Assembly: GCA_900316755.1 (NCBI GenBank)
Contig: ONED01000030.1
Coordinates: 1 to 56,375, forward strand
Direction of reading: 5' to 3'
Source of the DNA: an uncultured Eubacteriales bacterium
GTDB lineage: Bacteria; Bacillota; Clostridia; Lachnospirales; Lachnospiraceae
Length of the DNA stretch: 56,375 bases
Shown here: positions 8,557-16,448 of the stretch, one piece after another
Layout of the letters: the number at the start of each line of letters is the position of its first letter
Position numbering within the stretch: position 1 is the first letter of the stretch
Notes under the pieces: generated by a model
Seen by the model: only the letters and a program-made list of their open reading frames with translations
The model's database searches: none
What the model was told of the DNA's origin: nothing
Position numbers and translations under genes: made by a program

Positions 8557-9813
8557 CTATTTCTTCTTTAAGGTAACCTCAACCGTTGCCCCTCCCGTGT
8601 AAACACATTGTTCCGGCAAATCAATTACCTGCACGGGAACCGTATAAGCTCCCGCCTCTTTATATTCTGTCAAATCCACTGTGGCAATGATATTTTCCAT
8701 GGTTAATTTTCCCAGAACATCGTTTGGTCCTTCAAATCGAAGCTCTACCGTCTGTTCTGATTCGTAAACCAGTTCAAATCCAGAGGGTGCATTATTCACC
8801 TTTACAGAGCGCACCGGCAACGAAAGGGATTTTGTACCGGCTTTTTCTATGTTAATCTGTACCACAACACTCCCGGCTGCTTCCTCCGCCAGAATTACAC
8901 CATCCGGAAGATAGTCTGCCATGTTCACCACAACTTCCTCACCGGAAGAGAGCTCTTCTCTTGCGAGCACTTCTTTTCCAACCTCCAGATAGGTCAGCTT
9001 GCCAAGTACCTCCGAAGTCCCTGCAACCTTTATCGTCCGGGGTTCGATTTCGATTCCATCAAAGAAATACCCTTCCGCCGGAAGAATTCCCGAAGTATCA
9101 AACCGCACTTCCACTTCTTTTGTCACCAGCAATTTCACATTCACCGTTACCCCGTTTTTATCACAGTTGCTGGAAAGCAGACTCTTGTCAATGATATTAT
9201 CTGCTGCGTCATAGTAAATCAGTTCTGCCTTCAGCGTTGTATCCTCAGACAACTCTGACACATTTACCTTCGCCACGACCCTCGTTATACGTCCCAGAGA
9301 AGACTTTGGCCCGCTGATATCAATCGACTTCGGAGACGCGACCGTATTCGTTTTATCAAGAATATAGCCATCTCTCACCTGTCCGGTTGTGGAAACGGTA
9401 ATCGGGAACGTCTTTGTCTCGGTTACCTCTGTCTGTACCTGAAGATTTCTGGGATTCGCCGAAGCCTCCTCATACATGCCTTCAAATCCATTGATTTTGA
9501 TCCGAATCGGCACAAGCTGCGTCGACTCGTCCATTTCCCGAAAATCCGCGGTCGCAACAATATCCGATGCTTTCAGCTCATCCAGCACCTTTCGCCTTGC
9601 CTTCACCGTAACGGTGACATTTTTGCTTCCGAGAATCTGATAACTCTTTCCCGCGTTCGTCACCACTTCCGTATATGTCAATGACACTTCTGTCACATAT
9701 TTTCCTTTTTGAATCGGATCATCTATATTTACAACAGTCCACCATAAGAATACTGCAAACAGGACTGCTATAACCTTCAAACCGAGATTATTCTTCCATT
9801 TGCCTTTCATCAT
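8557..9813 (-). CDS. cdaR: YbbR-domain regulator of diadenylate cyclase
   Basis: An extracytoplasmic protein anchored by one N-terminal membrane segment (GLKVIAVLFAVFLWWTVV) and followed by about four YbbR repeats of 80-90 residues. CdaR binds and tunes the c-di-AMP synthase CdaA, whose gene lies directly upstream and overlaps it by 26 bases. The open frame extends upstream to 9909, but that stretch only shadows cdaA. The start used here is ATG 9813 (MMKGKW), preceded by AAAGGAAAG; a second ATG follows at once at 9810. The resulting length of about 418 residues is normal. Confidence 0.88.
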   Translation of the reverse strand: MMKGKWKNNLGLKVIAVLFAVFLWWTVVNIDDPIQKGKYVTEVSLTYTEVVTNAGKSYQILGSKNVTVTVKARRKVLDELKASDIVATADFREMDESTQLVPIRIKINGFEGMYEEASANPRNLQVQTEVTETKTFPITVSTTGQVRDGYILDKTNTVASPKSIDISGPKSSLGRITRVVAKVNVSELSEDTTLKAELIYYDAADNIIDKSLLSSNCDKNGVTVNVKLLVTKEVEVRFDTSGILPAEGYFFDGIEIEPRTIKVAGTSEVLGKLTYLEVGKEVLAREELSSGEEVVVNMADYLPDGVILAEEAAGSVVVQINIEKAGTKSLSLPVRSVKVNNAPSGFELVYESEQTVELRFEGPNDVLGKLTMENIIATVDLTEYKEAGAYTVPVQVIDLPEQCVYTGGATVEVTLKKK

Positions 9814-10669
9814 TCTGCTTTCCTTTCTTAAATGTGAACTTCTTATTGTCTTCCGGTTTATTTTGAAGCTGCACCAGTTTTTCGCGCAGCTGCTCTTTCG
9901 GCACAGCACAAGTCAGATGCCCGCCGACTGCAAAAGACACCCTTCCTGTTTCTTCTGACACCACAATCACCAGCGCATCGCTTACTTCGCTCATACCGAC
10001 AGCTGCCCGGTGCCTGGTTCCCAAATCCTTGCTAAGCCGCATATTGTCCGACAAGGGCAAATAACAGGTAGCTGCCACGATACGATTCTCACGGATAATC
10101 ACTGCACCATCATGAAGCGGCGTATTATGTTCAAAAATATTCACAAGCACCTGGCTTGACACAATACAGTCCAATGCAATTCCCGTATTCTGATATTCTG
10201 TAAGCATAATTTCCCGTTCTACTACAATCAGCGCTCCTGTCTTCACCTTCGCCATATCGTAACATGCCGAAACAATCGCATCAATCGTTTTTTCGTTAAA
10301 TCTTCCGGTTAAAGCCGTCCGCTCAAATGGCATAAAGGAGCTCCAGAAATCCTTTTGCCCCAATTTTTCCAATGCTCTGCGAAGTTCCGGCTGGAATACA
10401 ACCACGGCTGCAGTTGCAAGAACCCCGATGGAATTCTCAGCAATCCACAAAATGGTATTCATCTTAAAAATTGCCGCAATCAGGATGAAAACACCCAGCA
10501 CGATAATGCCCTTTAAAAGCATCCATGCCTTTGTATTCTTAATCCAGACCATCAATTGATATACTAAATAGGCAATAATGATAATCTCGACGATGTCAAT
10601 AAACCTCACGCTTGGGATATACCAGTCACCCCAGTTCGTTTCAAAAAAATCGAGAATCCGCTGTTTCAT
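9788..10669 (-). CDS. cdaA: Membrane diadenylate cyclase CdaA
   Basis: This protein makes cyclic di-AMP from two ATP. Three membrane segments occupy residues about 23-43, 48-68 and 72-92. The DisA_N catalytic domain follows, with the two hallmark motifs DGA (187-189) and RHR (219-221). Length (293) is typical, with a basic, polar tail. The gene overlaps cdaR, giving the conserved cdaA-cdaR pair; glmM, which often follows in Bacilli, is absent here and HPr takes its place. Loss of either motif would be expected to abolish activity; both are intact. Confidence 0.95.
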   Translation of the reverse strand: MKQRILDFFETNWGDWYIPSVRFIDIVEIIIIAYLVYQLMVWIKNTKAWMLLKGIIVLGVFILIAAIFKMNTILWIAENSIGVLATAAVVVFQPELRRALEKLGQKDFWSSFMPFERTALTGRFNEKTIDAIVSACYDMAKVKTGALIVVEREIMLTEYQNTGIALDCIVSSQVLVNIFEHNTPLHDGAVIIRENRIVAATCYLPLSDNMRLSKDLGTRHRAAVGMSEVSDALVIVVSEETGRVSFAVGGHLTCAVPKEQLREKLVQLQNKPEDNKKFTFKKGKQNDERQMEE

Positions 10670-10701
10670 CCTGTCACCTCCATCCTTTTTTTGCTTTCCC
10701 T

Positions 10702-11781
10702 CTATTTGTTAAGCTCTTCTTCAATCAATCTCTGAATTTCTGAATCTTCCTGCTTCTGTCTTTTTTTTCTTTCCTCTGCAGTCTCTTTCATCTCTTTTGC
10801 ATTTGACTCGTCCAATGCCTTCTTTACAGTTTCCGAATCAATTGCTTCCGTCTCCTGACGGATGTTAATCTTTTTCACCGTCTTTTCCCGCACCGTCATG
10901 GAAACCTTTGGTATCGCTTTCACATAATAGTAATACTCATCATCTTCAAACTGCAGATATTCACTCCGCGAGTAATCTACCGAAAACACAAAAACTTTGA
11001 GCAGCAGCGCGATAAGAAGGGCAATCAGACTCCCAACAACCAAATCCACATAATCCACCTTCACATCCAGCATAATATGGCCGAATGTCATCAAAATGAG
11101 GTTGACAAAGATTCCAACAACCGATGCCACTTCCCATGCGTAGTCAACAGACATTCTTCTGATATTATATACCAGCAACAGGCAGATTGTAAATGAAATC
11201 ATCACCAGCCACATTTCCTTACTCGAAAACAGTTGCTGCATATATGTTGTAATCTGGCTCATCGTTCCTGTGGATGCCACCGTTTCTATGACTGTCGCAT
11301 AAGATTTTACATAAGTAATCATGTAATATACCAAAACCCCGAATGCGACCGGAACCGCACATACCGGACCTCCAATCAATCCAAAGACAAGCGGCACCAA
11401 AACCGGTATTTTCAGCATAAAGGAAACCGGTGTCAAAAGCAAAACAACCGAATTTCCGGGGGTAAACCGAAAATACAACACAAACATAATCAAAAGCATG
11501 AGCCCCGATACAATTGCAACCCCCGGTGCCAATGTGTAAAATTGAACCAGAACAATCACAATCGCAATCACGACCGTCATCGTCATCGGCAGAAACGCAC
11601 ATATCAGCGACAATCCAATTGTAACAGTAGGATTTGCAAGTACTTCCAAGAATCCCACATGATTGCTGATGAACAGAAAAGTAAGCAGTGCCATGATAAA
11701 TCGAAATCCCATATCCACGTATCTGGAATATTTTGCATAAAATTTTAAAAGATACTCTTTTGCCTCAAATATCTTATCCAT
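10702..11781 (-). CDS. Polytopic membrane protein of unknown function
   Basis: A 359-residue protein with roughly eight to ten hydrophobic segments between residues 20 and 270, then a soluble tail rich in Lys, Glu and Gln (KKALDESNAKEMKETAEERKKRQKQ) that may form a coiled coil. No family motif was recognised. It begins one base after the stop of the next gene upstream and ends 32 bases before cdaA, so it is likely co-transcribed with cdaA. This linkage suggests, but does not prove, a role in envelope physiology or in c-di-AMP signalling. Confidence 0.7.
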   Translation of the reverse strand: MDKIFEAKEYLLKFYAKYSRYVDMGFRFIMALLTFLFISNHVGFLEVLANPTVTIGLSLICAFLPMTMTVVIAIVIVLVQFYTLAPGVAIVSGLMLLIMFVLYFRFTPGNSVVLLLTPVSFMLKIPVLVPLVFGLIGGPVCAVPVAFGVLVYYMITYVKSYATVIETVASTGTMSQITTYMQQLFSSKEMWLVMISFTICLLLVYNIRRMSVDYAWEVASVVGIFVNLILMTFGHIMLDVKVDYVDLVVGSLIALLIALLLKVFVFSVDYSRSEYLQFEDDEYYYYVKAIPKVSMTVREKTVKKINIRQETEAIDSETVKKALDESNAKEMKETAEERKKRQKQEDSEIQRLIEEELNK

Positions 11782-12177
11782 CTACACATCCTCACTTTCA
11801 TACAATTTCTCCAGAATTTCCAAATCCAGCAGATATCTGTCTGTCCTTCTTTTTGCAGCCATATATTTTCTACGATAGAAACGGTTTGCAAATACAACAT
11901 TCGCCACAAGGATTCCTGCGTAAATCGCAATCACAAGAATCACGGTCAAAATGACGGCAACAAATGAAAACCGGTCTAAAATCGCTTCTATGTAGGTCAT
12001 ACAGAGGAGACCGACCAGTAACAAATACCCCAAGGTAGCCCAGCCCATTGTAAACAGAACATTCAAGGTCACATAATCCTTCTGGGAATAGTGGCACACC
12101 TTGATATCCTCTCCTCCATGTTTCGTCTCGTAAGAAGCAAGCTTCACCATATGTTTTACACGTTCTTCATTCAGCAT
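11782..12177 (-). CDS. Small membrane protein of unknown function
   Basis: About 131 residues with two membrane segments in the middle (GWATLGYLLLVGLLC and FVAVILTVILVIAIYAGILVANVVF), flanked by charged, probably helical ends. The frame extends to a TTG at 12207, but GAGGTG lies six bases before ATG 12177, which is the better start. Its stop is directly followed by the start of the polytopic membrane protein gene, so the two are probably translationally coupled and may form a complex. Function unknown. Confidence 0.65.
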   Translation of the reverse strand: MLNEERVKHMVKLASYETKHGGEDIKVCHYSQKDYVTLNVLFTMGWATLGYLLLVGLLCMTYIEAILDRFSFVAVILTVILVIAIYAGILVANVVFANRFYRRKYMAAKRRTDRYLLDLEILEKLYESEDV

Positions 12178-12233
12178 AAGTGTCACCTCACTATACACTT
12201 TTTCCAATACAATATTATTAGTATATCATATCA

Positions 12234-12932
12234 TTAGAAATCTTGTCCAATACTTATGGTGAAAAACCATACTTTATTGGATCCTTTTTTATAAAAAGCC
12301 CTCGCAACTCCGTCAACTGTGCTGCCTGTAGTATAAATATCGTCAATCAAGAGGATATTTCTTGGAGTCTCCCATTCTCTTTGCACCTCAAAAACGTCCT
12401 GAAGATTTCGTTTTCTCTCCTTGGAATTTAATGCTTTTTGCGGCTTTGTATCCCGTTTTCTTATCACTGCCTTTGTGTCGACCGGAATGCCGGCCAGATT
12501 TCCAAGATGTTTTGCCACGATTTCTGACTGGTTATATCCCCTTTTCCATCTGCGCTTCCAATGTAAGGGTACCGGAACAATCAGGTCAATGCCCCAGTCC
12601 CGCAGCTTCCCACCGTATAACCGATACATCTCTTTCGCATAAAATGCGCCAAAAACGCGCCTGTTATGATATTTGAATTGATAAACAGACCACTTCACCG
12701 GGTCCTTATGCAGCCAGATACTTCGCCCCTGTTCATAGTAAAAATGCTGTCTTTTGCAGTCATAACAGTACTCCTGCTCCTCATACCGGACTGGCTTCCC
12801 GCATTTTTTACAGCGCGGTTCCCTGACATATACAATTTTTTTGGCACATACACTGCACACATCCCGCGCACAGAGTGTTCCACAAAAACAGCACCTGTTT
12901 GGGTAAAGCAGTTCCAGAATCCTCTGCCACAA
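12234..12932 (-). CDS. comF: ComF-family phosphoribosyltransferase-like protein
   Basis: The N-terminal part has zinc-finger-like cysteine pairs (CCFCGTLC, CSVC, CKKCGKPV, CYDC). The C-terminal half has the PRPP-binding loop ILLIDDIYTTGSTVDG near residue 195 and VPVPLHWKRRWKRGYNQ. ComF is needed for DNA uptake in competent Firmicutes, but it is also widespread in bacteria not known to be competent. The only in-frame start in this area is a TTG at 12932 and no good ribosome binding site precedes it, so the exact start is uncertain. It follows recD2 on the same strand. Confidence 0.85.
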   Translation of the reverse strand: MWQRILELLYPNRCCFCGTLCARDVCSVCAKKIVYVREPRCKKCGKPVRYEEQEYCYDCKRQHFYYEQGRSIWLHKDPVKWSVYQFKYHNRRVFGAFYAKEMYRLYGGKLRDWGIDLIVPVPLHWKRRWKRGYNQSEIVAKHLGNLAGIPVDTKAVIRKRDTKPQKALNSKERKRNLQDVFEVQREWETPRNILLIDDIYTTGSTVDGVARAFYKKGSNKVWFFTISIGQDF

Positions 12933-12995
12933 CCGCGACGCATGTGTCCATATGTTCTTTATCCCTCTTTTTATTTTCTTTTCTGCGGCTCGTTC

Positions 12996-15224
12996 CTATT
13001 TATGCAGTGTGAAAAGCTGCTCTGCCAGACTGGTATAACGCTTCTGCACCTCTGCATTCTGTATCATTTCCTGAAATGTAGTATCACTTCCCACCAGCGT
13101 GACACACTTCTTTGCGCGAGTCACTGCGGTATAAATCAGATTGCGGTGATAGAGCTGGCGCGGTCCCGAAAGAAGCGGAATCACCACTGCCGGATACTCA
13201 CTCCCCTGCGCCTTATGTATGGTAATCGCATAGGCCAGTTCTAATTCCTCCAACAGTTCAAAATCATATTCCACAACCTTTTTTTCCTCGTATTCCACCT
13301 TCATTTTTTCGGTATACGTGTTAATCTCGATAATTCTCCCAATATCCCCGTTAAAAACACCGATTCCTTTGTCTACCACCAGACCATACTTCGTTGCAAT
13401 CTCCCATTCCAACTGGTAATTATTTTTAATCTGCATGACCTTGTCTCCCACCCGGAAAACCCTGCCGCCATGCGTTTTTTCTGTTTTTTTGGGGTCAGGC
13501 GGATTTAAGTACTGCTGCAGTATCGCATTTAACCGCTCCACTCCCAAAAGCCCTTTTCTCATCGGTGTCAGAACTTGAATCTCCAGTGGCTCTGTCCCCA
13601 CATACTTCGGCAGTTTCTTTTGAATCAACGTCAGCACTACACGGATAATCGTATTTGCATCCTGCCTTTTTAAGAAAAAGAAATCTCTGCTCTTGTTGTC
13701 CAAAACCACCGGTTCTCCCCGGTTAATTTTATGAGCATTTACGACAATGTCGCTCTGCTCTGCCTGTCTGAAAATTTTAGAAAGCGTGATAACCGGAAAG
13801 CATCCGGATTCGATTAAATCCTTCAGCACGCTTCCCGGACCCACTGAAGGAAGCTGATCCTTATCTCCTACCAGAATCAATCTTGTTCCGACGGAAATCG
13901 CTCTCAAAAGCACATGCATGAGAGGCAGGTCTACCATGGACATTTCATCAATCACAATCACATCTGCATCCAGCGGATTCTCCTCATTCCGCCCAAACTG
14001 CATACGGCTTTCCTTTTCTTCCGGAAGATAGGACAGCTCCAGCATACGGTGAATGGTTCTCGCCTCACACCCGGTTGCCTCGGACATTCGTTTCGCAGCA
14101 CGTCCGGTAGGCGCTGCAAGATAAATACTCATTCCCTCACTTTCAAAAAAACGGATCATGGCATTAATCGTGGTGGTCTTTCCGGTTCCCGGACCCCCGG
14201 TCAGCACAAGAACTCCGTTTCTAACAGCCGCTTTTACCGCCATTCTCTGCATCTCATCCAACTGGAGTTCTGCATTTTTTTCAATCTGGGAAAGCCGCCT
14301 TTCCACCTCAGTCTCCGCCGTCTCATAAGTCACGCCAAGGTCACAAAGCATCTTTGCCGTATTCAGTTCCATATAATAATATTGCGTCGGATACACTCGG
14401 ATTTCTGCTGCATTCTCCTGCTCCACACGTTTCAGAATCACCTTCTTTTCCATGGAAAGCTCCATAAGATACCGCTCAATATCCCGAATCTCCACTTCCA
14501 AAAGCAGCATCGCACGCCGCAAGAGGTCTTCCTGGGGCAGATAAATATGTCCCTCTGTCACAGCTTGCAGTAGCACATAAAAAATACCGCTTTGAATTCG
14601 AAAATCGCAGTCGGAATGAATCCCAATCCTGCCTGCAATCTCATCTGCTGTTTTGAAGCCCACTCCCGGTACATGGTCCGCAATCTGATACGGATTTTCC
14701 TCCAGCACACGATAGACACGGTTGCCGTAATGCTCATATATCTTTGCTGCCAACGACAGGGAAATCCCGTATTTCTGCAAATAAATCATTGCCTGCCGCA
14801 AATCCTTTTTTTCTTCCACCTGCTCGGCAATCTGTCTCGCCATGCGCTCGCTGATTCCTTTTACTTCCGCAAGACGCTCCGGCTCTTCTTCGATAATGCG
14901 AAAGGTATCCTCCCGAAACTTCCGGACAATTCTTCCGGCCAGAGCTGCGCCCAGACCTTTGATTGCCCCTGAACCCAGATATCGTTCAATGGACATCAAA
15001 TCTTCCGGCGCCTTCACTTCATAGGAAGACACCTGGAACTGTGTGCCGTAAACATTGTGCGTGATATACTCTCCCTGCACTTCGAGAAGCTCTCCTTCAC
15101 TGACATAGGGAAATGTCCCCACACAGGTCAGTTCTCCATTTTCGTTGTTGAGGTGAAACACAGTGTAACCATTATCCTCATTTCGAAATACAATATGCTC
15201 TACATAACCCTTGATGACTTCCAC
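12996..15224 (-). CDS. recD2: RecD2-type ATP-dependent DNA helicase
   Basis: A superfamily 1B 5'-3' helicase of 742 residues. The N-terminal part (VEVIKGYVEHIVFRN) is an OB-like domain, followed by helix-hairpin-helix repeats (GLGAALAGRI, GISERMARQI). The ATPase core has Walker A LTGGPGTGKTTT, Walker B VIVIDEMSMVD and the C-terminal helicase motif YAITIHKAQGSEYP. RecD2 acts alone, without RecBC, in replication and repair. The frame is open to 15365, but the first part there shadows the mreB terminator. GTG 15224, preceded by AGAGGTG with five-base spacing, gives the length usual for the family. Confidence 0.92.
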   Translation of the reverse strand: MEVIKGYVEHIVFRNEDNGYTVFHLNNENGELTCVGTFPYVSEGELLEVQGEYITHNVYGTQFQVSSYEVKAPEDLMSIERYLGSGAIKGLGAALAGRIVRKFREDTFRIIEEEPERLAEVKGISERMARQIAEQVEEKKDLRQAMIYLQKYGISLSLAAKIYEHYGNRVYRVLEENPYQIADHVPGVGFKTADEIAGRIGIHSDCDFRIQSGIFYVLLQAVTEGHIYLPQEDLLRRAMLLLEVEIRDIERYLMELSMEKKVILKRVEQENAAEIRVYPTQYYYMELNTAKMLCDLGVTYETAETEVERRLSQIEKNAELQLDEMQRMAVKAAVRNGVLVLTGGPGTGKTTTINAMIRFFESEGMSIYLAAPTGRAAKRMSEATGCEARTIHRMLELSYLPEEKESRMQFGRNEENPLDADVIVIDEMSMVDLPLMHVLLRAISVGTRLILVGDKDQLPSVGPGSVLKDLIESGCFPVITLSKIFRQAEQSDIVVNAHKINRGEPVVLDNKSRDFFFLKRQDANTIIRVVLTLIQKKLPKYVGTEPLEIQVLTPMRKGLLGVERLNAILQQYLNPPDPKKTEKTHGGRVFRVGDKVMQIKNNYQLEWEIATKYGLVVDKGIGVFNGDIGRIIEINTYTEKMKVEYEEKKVVEYDFELLEELELAYAITIHKAQGSEYPAVVIPLLSGPRQLYHRNLIYTAVTRAKKCVTLVGSDTTFQEMIQNAEVQKRYTSLAEQLFTLHK

Positions 15225-15295
15225 TTTTTCACCTCTGTTCTTCCCATTCCCGGTTTTTCCTATGCTCACACGTCCCTTTGAAAAAAAGCAGACCT

Positions 15296-15334
15296 CTAAA
15301 ACAAAAAGAGGCTGCGCCATCCCCACGCAACCTC
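15296..15334 (-). terminator. Intrinsic terminator after mreB
   Basis: On the minus strand GAGG-T-TGCG pairs with CGCA-G-CCTC across a nine-base loop and is followed by TTTTTGTTTT. It lies 20 bases after the mreB stop and before recD2. Confidence 0.85.
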
Positions 15335-15354
15335 CTACGCTTTCTCTCTCGTTT

Positions 15355-16338
15355 CTACTTCCCACTCATAAATTCTACAAACTGACCGGTTCCGATTGCC
15401 ACGACTTTCATCGGGTCTTCTGCCGTCATCGTATTAATACCCGTCTTTTCTTCAATCAGTTCTTCCAGTCCGCGAAGCAGAGAACCGCCTCCCGTCAACA
15501 CAATTCCTCTGTCAAGAATATCGGCAGATAATTCCGGCGGCGTTCTCTCCAGAACTGCCATGACCGCTTCTACAATCTGGCTGGTCGTCTCCCGGAGTGC
15601 CTCTTCGGTCTCGGATGAAGTCACCGTCACAGTCTTCGGAAGTCCTGTCACAAGATTGCGTCCGCGCACCTCCATTGACTCCTCTTCCACCAACGGATAG
15701 GTTGTCCCTATTTTAATCTTGATATCTTCAGCGGTACGCTCTCCAATCAGGAGATTGTGTTTCTTGCGCATATAACGCACAATAGCCTCATCAAAATCAT
15801 CTCCTGCAATCTTAATGGAAGTATTCACAACCGTACCTCCCAGCGAAATCACAGCAATATCTGAAGTACCTCCTCCGATATCCACAATCATATTTCCACA
15901 TGGCTTTGCTATATCAATCCCTGCTCCAATCGCTGCAGCAACCGGCTCTTCAATCAAATGTACTTCTCTGGCACCTGCCGCAAAAGTAGCTTCCTCTACC
16001 GCTTTCTTTTCCACTTCTGTGACACCACTCGGTACACAGATACTGATGCGAGGCTTTTTGAAGATGCGGGTTCCTACTGCTTTCTGCACGAAATATTTAA
16101 TCATTTTTTCTGTTACTGTATAATCTGAAATCACACCCTGCCTCAATGGTCTTACCGCAATGATATTGCCGGGTGTCCTTCCGAGCATCAGTCTGGCTTC
16201 CTCGCCGATTGCCTTAATTGCATTGGTATCACGGTCAAAAGCAACCACGGAAGGCTCCTTCAAAACAACACCTTTTCCTTTTAAATATACAAGAACACTT
16301 GCGGTTCCCAAATCAATTCCGATATCTGTCACTGACAT
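15355..16338 (-). CDS. mreB: MreB/Mbl rod-shape actin homologue
   Basis: An actin-fold ATPase that organises sidewall peptidoglycan synthesis. Key motifs are IGIDLGTASVLVYLKG (phosphate 1), MIVDIGGGTSDIAVISLGG (phosphate 2) and VLTGGGSLLRGL (adenosine loop). Length of 327 residues is normal. The frame is open six codons further, but AAGGAG lies seven bases before ATG 16338. The mreC and mreD genes are not next to it, which is common for Mbl or MreBH paralogues, so the precise paralogue is open. It has its own promoter-like sequence and terminator, so it appears to be a single-gene transcript. Confidence 0.9.
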   Translation of the reverse strand: MSVTDIGIDLGTASVLVYLKGKGVVLKEPSVVAFDRDTNAIKAIGEEARLMLGRTPGNIIAVRPLRQGVISDYTVTEKMIKYFVQKAVGTRIFKKPRISICVPSGVTEVEKKAVEEATFAAGAREVHLIEEPVAAAIGAGIDIAKPCGNMIVDIGGGTSDIAVISLGGTVVNTSIKIAGDDFDEAIVRYMRKKHNLLIGERTAEDIKIKIGTTYPLVEEESMEVRGRNLVTGLPKTVTVTSSETEEALRETTSQIVEAVMAVLERTPPELSADILDRGIVLTGGGSLLRGLEELIEEKTGINTMTAEDPMKVVAIGTGQFVEFMSGK

Positions 16339-16403
16339 CTGATTTCTCCTTTCCACGCAGTTATCTATTTATCATCTTTCGTCTAAACTCACATATCTTT
16401 AAT

Positions 16404-16432
16404 ATTATAATTGAATTTCTAGTAAATGGAAA
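16404..16432 (-). promoter_or_regulatory. Probable sigma-A promoter of mreB
   Basis: Minus strand: -35 TTTCCA (16427-16432), 17-base spacer, -10 TATAAT (16404-16409, perfect). It lies between the uvrA stop and the mreB start, 66 bases before the ATG. Confidence 0.6.
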
Positions 16433-16448
16433 GTACTTTTTTTATTTT

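Noticed and set aside
9814-9909. Upstream extension of cdaR
   Set aside because: These 32 codons lie wholly inside cdaA and lack the hydrophobic YbbR-type start; ATG 9813 has a good site.
15225-15365. Upstream extension of recD2
   Set aside because: It covers the mreB terminator and gives a non-family N-terminus; GTG 15224 has AGAGGTG at the right distance.
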